A stretch of DNA of 53,730 nt, from contig JACPZX010000041.1 of assembly GCA_016195325.1 (NCBI GenBank), positions 1-53,730 of the forward strand. Reading direction: 5' to 3'. The notes beneath the pieces are model-generated. The model had not been told where the DNA came from and did not search any database. It saw only the letters and a program-made list of their open reading frames with translations. Every line of letters begins with the position of its first letter. Position 1 is the stretch's first letter. Shown here in pieces: positions 44,778 to 51,600 of this stretch. This DNA comes from Acidobacteriota bacterium (GTDB taxonomy: Bacteria; Acidobacteriota; Polarisedimenticolia; JACPZX01). Both the position numbers and the translations under genes were made by a program.

Positions 44778-44850
44778 CCGCGCCGGGGCGGCGCCTATAT
44801 ATATGTAGGGCCCCCGGGAGCGAAACTGGAGCGAATCGAGCGCCCTCCCG

Positions 44851-44866
44851 CCTCCCGACCGGGAGG
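44851..44866 (+). terminator. possible U-less terminator hairpin after the two-component operon
   Basis: CCTCCC and GGGAGG pair around a 4-base loop (44857-44860) in the 151-bp gap before the glycosyltransferase gene. There is no U-tract, so this is weak. The gap also holds an isolated AT run (TATATATATG near 44802-44811) of unknown role. Confidence 0.25.
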
Positions 44867-44910
44867 AGGCGCCAGGCGGCCCGCGGATGAATCGCCCGGC
44901 GCGGGAGGGG

Positions 44911-44919
44911 TGATAGAAT
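44911..44919 (+). promoter_or_regulatory. extended -10 of the GT4 gene (leaderless type)
   Basis: TGATAGAAT combines the TGn extension with TAGAAT. It ends nine bases before the GTG start at 44929, the same spacing as at 26071 and 42475. No -35 or ribosome-binding site is apparent. Confidence 0.45.
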
Positions 44920-44928
44920 CCGCCGCCA

Positions 44929-46077
44929 GTGCGCAGAATCCTCCTCGTCCCCGACCTTGCCGCCGAGCGGTGGCCCTCGATGGATCGCTACGCGGCGCGG
45001 GTGGCGGAACATCTGACGCGCGAGGCGCCGGACCTCGAGATCGCGCTCTCGACGGCGATCCCGGGGTTCCCTCCCGAGGACGGCGCCGGCCGGTCCGGCC
45101 CCCCCCAATTCCCGCGCGGCGCGCTGCCGGCCCTCGGTCAGGTCGGGCGCTACGGCGCCCGGTATCTCACCTACCCACGAAAGGTCGGAGCGGAGCGCGC
45201 GGATCTGGTGCACGTGCTCGACCATTCCTACGCGCACATCGTGCACTCGGTGAAGCGCGGGCCGCGGGTCGTCACCGTGCACGACCTCTTTCCCGTGATG
45301 ACGGTCGAGCGCGGCGACACCGGGATGCGCGAGCGCATTCGCGATCGCTTGCTGGGCCGGGTGCTGTCGGGATTGCGCGGCGCGGACGCCTGGATCGTGG
45401 CCACCGAGTGGCTCCGGGGAGGGCTCGCCGAATGGCTGGGCCACGACGAGCGGATCCACGTCATCCCCTTCGGCGTGGACGATGATTTCTTCGCTGCGCC
45501 AGCGGAGCCGCGGGAGTCGATCCGGCGCCGGCTCGGTCTCCCTTCGGGCGCGTTCACGGTGCTGCACGTCGGGAACGTCGCCCCGCGGAAGAATCTGCCG
45601 GGGGTGATCGCGGCGGTCCACGGGTTGCGGGCCGCGGGGTTGGACGCGTGGCTGCTCCGGGTGGGGGATGCGCTCACGCGGGACCAGCAGGCCGATGTCG
45701 AGGCGCGGGGAATCGCGGATCGGGTTAGGGCTCTCGGGGCGGCCAGCGAGTCGGATCTGCGCGCGGCCTACCGCGCGGCGGACGTCCTCCTCTTTCCGTC
45801 CCACTACGAAGGGTTTGGCTTCCCCGTCCTGGAGGCGATGGCCTGCGGTCTGCCGGTCGTCACGTCCGGTCTCGGGGGCCTGGTCGAGGCCGCGGGGGAG
45901 GCCGCGGTCGTCGTCGGCGATCAGGATGTGAATCTGTGCGTGACCGCGCTGCGCCGCGTGGCCGCGGAGCCCGCGTGGCGCGAGCAGGTGATCGCCCGCG
46001 GCCGGGAGCACGCGCGACGATTCCGGTGGGCCGCAACCGCGCGGCGGACGGCGGACCTCTATCGGAGTCTGCTGTGA
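44929..46077 (+). CDS. GT4-family glycosyltransferase
   Basis: A 382-aa GT-B fold enzyme of normal length. The donor-binding half has VLHVGNVAPRKNLPGVI (about 204-220) and the E-x7-E motif region HYEGFGFPVLEAMACGLPVV (about 287-306). The N-terminal acceptor half contains VTVHDLFPVMTVERG. It transfers a sugar from a nucleotide donor, typically in LPS, exopolysaccharide or glycolipid assembly; donor and acceptor are unknown. The start is GTG at 44929, nine bases after an extended -10. Its TGA overlaps the GTG of the next, defective-looking glycosyltransferase (GTGA). Confidence 0.87.
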   Translation: MRRILLVPDLAAERWPSMDRYAARVAEHLTREAPDLEIALSTAIPGFPPEDGAGRSGPPQFPRGALPALGQVGRYGARYLTYPRKVGAERADLVHVLDHSYAHIVHSVKRGPRVVTVHDLFPVMTVERGDTGMRERIRDRLLGRVLSGLRGADAWIVATEWLRGGLAEWLGHDERIHVIPFGVDDDFFAAPAEPRESIRRRLGLPSGAFTVLHVGNVAPRKNLPGVIAAVHGLRAAGLDAWLLRVGDALTRDQQADVEARGIADRVRALGAASESDLRAAYRAADVLLFPSHYEGFGFPVLEAMACGLPVVTSGLGGLVEAAGEAAVVVGDQDVNLCVTALRRVAAEPAWREQVIARGREHARRFRWAATARRTADLYRSLL

Positions 46078-46667
46078 GCCCGGGGGCTTCCCCGCTGAGA
46101 GTCACCGCAATCACCGCCTCCGCTCAGCTCGGCGGGACGGAGCGCGTGCTGATCGACTTCGCGGCCCTTGCCCGAGAGAACGGCATCGAGCTGCGCGTGC
46201 TCTCGCCCCGCGACGGTCCGCTCATCGCCGCCCTGTCCCGGTTCGAAGTCGAAGCCGACGTCGTTCCCGGCCCGGCCTTCCTGCTTCCCTTCCAGCCGAA
46301 CGTGGAGCTTGCGTACCCCGAATTCGATCTCTCCCTTCACTACTCGCTCCGCCCCGAGCCCTTCGGACGCGTGATCCTGGAGAGCATGGCGTGCGGCGTT
46401 CCCGTCATCGCCGCGGCCGAGGGAGGGCCGCTCGAGATCCAGGGCGCGGCCGGCGCGAGGGGAGAGACGCCGGAAGGATGGCTCGCGCCCCCGCGCGACG
46501 CGGGAGCCCTCGCGGCGACGCTGAGGCGCGCGCTCTCGATCTCGCCCGAGGCCCGCGCGGCCATGGGAAGCGCGGCGCGGGCGCGGGCCGAGTCGCACTT
46601 CTCCGCGCCCGAGTTCGCCCGAGGGGTCGCGGGGGTCCTGGCGCGCGCGGCGCAGCGGAACGGATAG
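46074..46667 (+). pseudogene. GT4-type glycosyltransferase lacking its central region
   Basis: A 197-aa product whose ends match a GT4 enzyme. The N-terminus has LGGTERVLIDFAALARENGI and the C-terminus has PEPFGRVILESMACGVPVI and GGPLEI. The 150-180 residues expected between them, including the rest of the acceptor domain and the RxxKG donor-loop region, are absent; the join lies near bases 46285-46310. The reading frame is intact, so this is an in-frame internal deletion rather than a frameshift. The E-x7-E region is kept, but a working GT-B enzyme is unlikely. The GTG overlaps the stop of the intact GT4 gene. An assembly collapse is the main alternative. Confidence 0.6.
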
Positions 46668-46816
46668 GCGGCGGCGACCGAATCTTCAATCGCTTTTCCC
46701 GCGCCGCGGCGGTATGGTGGCGCCGTGCGCCGCCCGCGCGTCGTCCGCACCGCTTCCGCACCGGGCTCTCCGAAGCGGCGTCCCCGCCCACGCCACCTGC
46801 CTCGGAGGATGCCCCG

Positions 46817-48541
46817 ATGCCTTCGATTGGAAATCTGATCTGCGTCACCCCGCGTGATTCCTACGTCGTCGATGCGCCGCCGGCGCGGAATGGCCTTCTC
46901 GGCCGCCTCGAGCGCCTGACGGGGCCGTTCCTCCGAAGCCCCGGCATCGGCTTTCCGTACATCGTGGGCTTTCTCCGGCAGAACGGGCTGCTCCCCGCGG
47001 ATTGCCGCGTCGTCGTGCAGCACGACAAGATCGAAGGGCCGACGCCGTTCGAGACGATCCTGAGCCGCAAGGCCGATCTCTCGCGCGGCGACATGGACGT
47101 CGTGATGATCACGGCCTACAGCAACTCGGCGCGCGAGGCGTACCGCCGGGCGCGCGAGGCTCGGCGGGCCTTCGAGGAGGCGGGGCGCAAGGTGGCGATC
47201 CTCTTCGGGGGCTCGCACGCCTCGGCGGTCCCCGACGAGGGGACGCGCCACGGGCACGTGGACGCGACCGTGGTGGGTGAAGGGGAGTGGGCCGTCGCCG
47301 AGATCCTGGCGGACCTGCACGCGGGTCGCGATCTGAAGCCCGTCTACAACGCCGGCTTCCAGCGCATCCGCGATCGCGGGACGCTGCGCATCGACATGGA
47401 CATCTGGCAGGGGCTCGACCCCGCGCCGCAGCAGCTTCTCGGTTCGGCGACCTTCGCGCGGGGGTGCAAGCTCGACTGCCACTTTTGCGCCGTGAAGATC
47501 GTGAACGGCCCCCTCGTTCGCAATCGCGACGCCGAGGACGTGGTCGACGAGCTGAACCGGCAGAACGGACGCTTCACGCGCGACACGATCTCAGAGGCGC
47601 CGCCGGGGGCCTTCAACGCTTTCCTGAAGCTGGCCACGCGGCTGCCGGGTCTTCGCGGTTCCCGGGGTGAGACCCTCGTGCGCAACCTCGGCCCGGGGTC
47701 CACGAAGCGCTTCTTCTTCTGGGACGACAACCTCTACAACGCCGCCGGCGCCCTCGAGCACCTCTTCGAGGCGATCCGGCCCCTCGGGCGCACGTGGTCG
47801 GCGCAGCTCACGATCGACATGGCCGACAAGCCGCATCTGCTCAAGATGGCCTACGACGCGGGATGCCGGGAGCTCTTCCTCGGGATCGAATCGATCAACC
47901 AGGGGAGCCTCGGGGCCCTCGACAAGTGGTCGAACGAGGCCGCGTCCATGACCGAGCGGCTGAGGCGCGTGCACGACGCGGGGATCAAGGTGATGGGGGC
48001 GTTCGTCTTCGGCCTCGACGAGGACGACGCCACCGTCTTCGATCGCACGCTCGAGTTCGTGAGGCGCCACGGCGTCGACTACATCACCGCCAACATCATC
48101 CAGCCCTACCCGGGGACGGGCACCTTCGACGACGCGGTCGCCGCGGGCGATCTTCTTCCGTGCACCGCGTGCCCCGAGGACTCCGACGTCTCGATGGACT
48201 ACAACTGGCCCCTATTTGACGGAGGCCACGTGCTGATCCGCCCGAAGCGGATGACAGAGGACGAGCTGCAGGACGGCTACCTGACGTTCCTCAAGGAGTC
48301 GTACTCCCTCCGCGGGATCGTGCGGCGCTACGACGCGGCCCCCGCCTCGAGCCGCACGGGGCTCGTGCACCACCTCGTCTCGAACTACCTCATGAGCCGC
48401 TACAGCATGGCGAAGACGGCCCACGCGCTGAAGAGCAAGCTCGCACGCAGGCCCGTTGCGAGGGCCGAGGGGGGCCCGGCGAATGCGCCGCTCGCGGCGC
48501 CGACCCTCTCCCGCGTCGGAGAAGGAGATGTCTCCCGGTAA
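46817..48541 (+). CDS. BchE-like radical SAM protein (B12-binding-type architecture)
   Basis: A 574-aa radical SAM enzyme with an N-terminal Rossmann-like domain (about 1-170; VVMITAYSNSAREAYRRA, ILFGGSHASAVPDE) laid out like cobalamin-binding class B enzymes, then the cluster motif C217-KLD-C221-HF-C224 and the TIM barrel (ELFLGIESINQGSL, NIIQPYPGTGTFD). I do not see the DxHxxG cobalamin motif; many relatives also lack it. The reaction is unknown: methylation, ring formation and lipid modification are all known in this group. GGAGG (46804-46808) eight bases before the ATG at 46817 decides the start, though the frame is open upstream. It follows two glycosyltransferase genes. Confidence 0.82.
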   Translation: MPSIGNLICVTPRDSYVVDAPPARNGLLGRLERLTGPFLRSPGIGFPYIVGFLRQNGLLPADCRVVVQHDKIEGPTPFETILSRKADLSRGDMDVVMITAYSNSAREAYRRAREARRAFEEAGRKVAILFGGSHASAVPDEGTRHGHVDATVVGEGEWAVAEILADLHAGRDLKPVYNAGFQRIRDRGTLRIDMDIWQGLDPAPQQLLGSATFARGCKLDCHFCAVKIVNGPLVRNRDAEDVVDELNRQNGRFTRDTISEAPPGAFNAFLKLATRLPGLRGSRGETLVRNLGPGSTKRFFFWDDNLYNAAGALEHLFEAIRPLGRTWSAQLTIDMADKPHLLKMAYDAGCRELFLGIESINQGSLGALDKWSNEAASMTERLRRVHDAGIKVMGAFVFGLDEDDATVFDRTLEFVRRHGVDYITANIIQPYPGTGTFDDAVAAGDLLPCTACPEDSDVSMDYNWPLFDGGHVLIRPKRMTEDELQDGYLTFLKESYSLRGIVRRYDAAPASSRTGLVHHLVSNYLMSRYSMAKTAHALKSKLARRPVARAEGGPANAPLAAPTLSRVGEGDVSR

Positions 48542-48547
48542 TTTCTC

Positions 48548-48576
48548 TTGCTGTCTCTCCCAACTCGCGGTAATCT
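48548..48576 (+). promoter_or_regulatory. weak candidate promoter of the subtilase gene
   Basis: TTGCTG (48548-48553) and TAATCT (48571-48576) are 17 bp apart in a distinctly less GC-rich 100-bp stretch between genes. Only about half of each hexamer matches consensus. The leader would be about 100 bases. Confidence 0.3.
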
Positions 48577-48685
48577 CCACGCAATATCGAGCCCGCGACC
48601 GATCATCGACAAGCGCACGCCAACGTTTGAGATCGCCGACTCCAGACGGAGAGCGCCCGCCGCCGGGGGCCTGGGGGAGCCATCC

Positions 48686-51600
48686 ATGGGCCGGGGACCT
48701 CTCGCCCGACATTCAAACCTCGTTCGTCGCGCCTTCCTCGCCTTCCTCCTGATCGCTCTCTCCTCCGGCATCGGAGTGCGGGACGCCGACCTCTCCGTGC
48801 TTGCGGCGGGGGGCGGCCAGGGGGCCGGTCCGGGCTACGCGCCGGACGAGATCCTCGTGAAGTTCCACAGGAACGTGAAGGCGGCGGACCGCGATCACGT
48901 TCGCAATCAAGTGGGCGGTGTGACCCGCGGGCGGTTCCGCAGCGGCGCGGAGCACTGGAAGCTGGGGAAGGGGCTCACGACCGACCAGGCGCTCGCCCGG
49001 CTTCGGTCCCATCCATTCGTCGAGTACGCCGAGCCCAACTACGTCCTGAGCATCAGCACCGCCCCGAATGACCCCCTCTACCCGCAGATGTACGGCCTCC
49101 ACAACACGGGGCAGACGGGCGGGACGCCCGGCGCCGACATCCGCGCCGAGCAGGCCTGGGACGTCTCGACCGGCAGCCGCAGCGTGCGGGTCGCCGTGAT
49201 CGACACCGGTATCGACTTCAACCACCCGGATCTGGCGGCCAACATCTGGACCAACCCGGGAGAGATTCCGGGGAACGGGATCGACGACGATCACAACGGG
49301 TTCGTCGACGACGTCCATGGCTGGGATTTCGTGAACGGCGATGCCAATCCCATGGACGACAACGGCCACGGGACGCACGTCTCGGGGACGATCGGGGCCC
49401 TGGGGAACAACGGCGTCGGCGTCGTGGGCGTGAACTGGCGCGTCTCGCTCGTGCCCCTGAAGTTCCTCGACGGCAGCGGCTCGGGCACGACGGCCGGCGC
49501 CATCGCCGCCATCGACTACGGCGTCGCGCTGGGCGTCGACGTCATGAGCAACTCCTGGGGCGGCGGCGGCTTCTCGCAAGCACTCCTCGACGCCATCAGG
49601 GGCGCGGCCGCGGCCGAAGTCGTCTTCGTCGCGGCCGCCGGCAACGACGGAACCAACAACGATCTCATTCCCCATTACCCGTCCAGCTACGACTCGCCGA
49701 ACATCATCGCCGTGGCGGCGACGGATGCCTCGGATCGCCTCGCCAGCTTCTCGAACTACGGCGTGACGAGCGTGGACATCGGGGCGCCTGGCGTCAACAT
49801 CCTGAGCACGTTCCCCGGGAACAGCTATGGGCAGCTGAGCGGAACCTCCATGGCGACGCCGCACGTTTCCGGAGCGGCGGCGCTGATTCGAGCTCTCTCC
49901 CCCGCGATCGGAGCCGTGGAGGTGAAACGCCTCCTGATGGACTCCGCGGACCGCATCTCCGCACTCGCGGGGCGCACGGTGAGCGGCGGACGCCTGAACG
50001 CCTTCATGGCGATCGCGACGCCGGACTCCGTGCCGCCCGCGGCGATCGCCGACGTGGCGACGGCCACGGTGACGAACCACTCCGTGGAGCTTCGATGGAC
50101 GGCCACGGGAGACGACGGGCTTGTCGGAACAGCCAGCCGCTACGACGTCCGCTACTCCACGTCACCGATCGACTCCTCGAGCTTCGACGTCGCACGGCAG
50201 GCGACACCGGCGCCCGTCCCCGCTCCCGCCGGCTCTCCCCAGGCGATGACGGTGGACGGCCTCGATTTCGACACCACCTATTACTTCGCCGTCAAGGCGC
50301 TCGATGAGTGGGGCAACGCCTCGCCGATCTCGAACGTCGCGAGCGCGCGGACCTTCGGCCCTCCCGACGTGGCCGTCGCTCCGGGCTCGCTCACCGAATC
50401 CCTCTTCACGGGTGGGACGGTCACCGGCACGATCACGATCTCGAACTCCGGTGCGGGAGAGCTGCTCTTCGACACGTCGGCGCGCGCCCCCTCCAACCCC
50501 CCGGCGCCCGGCGGGGGAGGATCCCCGACGGCGAGCGCCTCGGCGGCGAGCACCGTCCCGTGGGACACCTCGTCTCCGCCGGCGAGCGGTACGGGGGCCG
50601 CCGCCCAGGGCGGGATCGGAGCTGCGGCGACCGGCCGTCTCAAGATCCTCCTGCTCCAGAGCGGCGCGGACGTGACGGAGATCCGTCCCCTGCTCGCGAG
50701 CTTCGCGGATGTCGCGGCCGTGGACGTCTTCGACGGGAGGAACGCGACGCCGACACTGGCGAGTCTCTCGAACTACCACTCGGTGATCGTCGTCGCCAAC
50801 TCCGCCTTCGGCGACCCCGTCGGCACCGGCAACGTGCTCGCCGACTACGCGGACGCGGGAGGGGGGGTGGTCCTCACCCTGGCCTCGTTCATCCCGGGGT
50901 GGCAGCTCGGAGGGAGATTCTCAAGCGGCGGCTACAACCCGCTGATCGGACTTGGAGGCCCGATCGGATCGTCGCCGCTGGGAGCCTTCGACGCCGCGCA
51001 CCCGATCATGGCCGGCGTCACTCAAGCGACCGGCGATCTGCTCGGGAGCGCGAACGTCGCCCCCGGTGCGAGCCTCGTCGCGAGTTGGAGCATCGGGCAG
51101 CCCTTCGTCGCCACGAAGGGGAAGAACCTGGTCGCGGTCAACATTTTCGTCGGCAGCCCCGGCCGCTGGTCGGGGGACATCCCCCTCATCCTCCACAACG
51201 CCGCAATCTGGAGCTCCGACTTCACGACCTGGCTCTCGGCCTCACCGAAGACGGGGGTCGTCCCCGCGGGCGGGAGCGTGGACGTGACGGTGGCGTTCGA
51301 CGCGGCGGGGCTCAACGGCGGGGACTACGACGCGGAGGTGGTGGTCGAGAGCAACGACCCGGACGAGCCTGAGGTGGTGGTCCCCGCGCACCTGCACGTG
51401 ACGGGGGCGCCGGACATCGCGGTGTCGGGGCGGCTCGACTTCGGGGCGCTCTTCGTGGGGGCGAGCCGGAAGCTGAACCTGACGGTCAGCAACGAGGGGA
51501 CGGACGTGCTGACGGTGAGCCGGGTGGCCGCGGGCGACGCGGCGTACACGGCCGATGCGACATCCTTTGTGCTGGCGCCGGGAGCGAAGCGGGTCGTGGG

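Noticed and set aside
44802-44811. TATATATATG run as an operator or origin
   Set aside because: It is a single short AT run with no repeats, DnaA boxes or regulator gene pointing to it.
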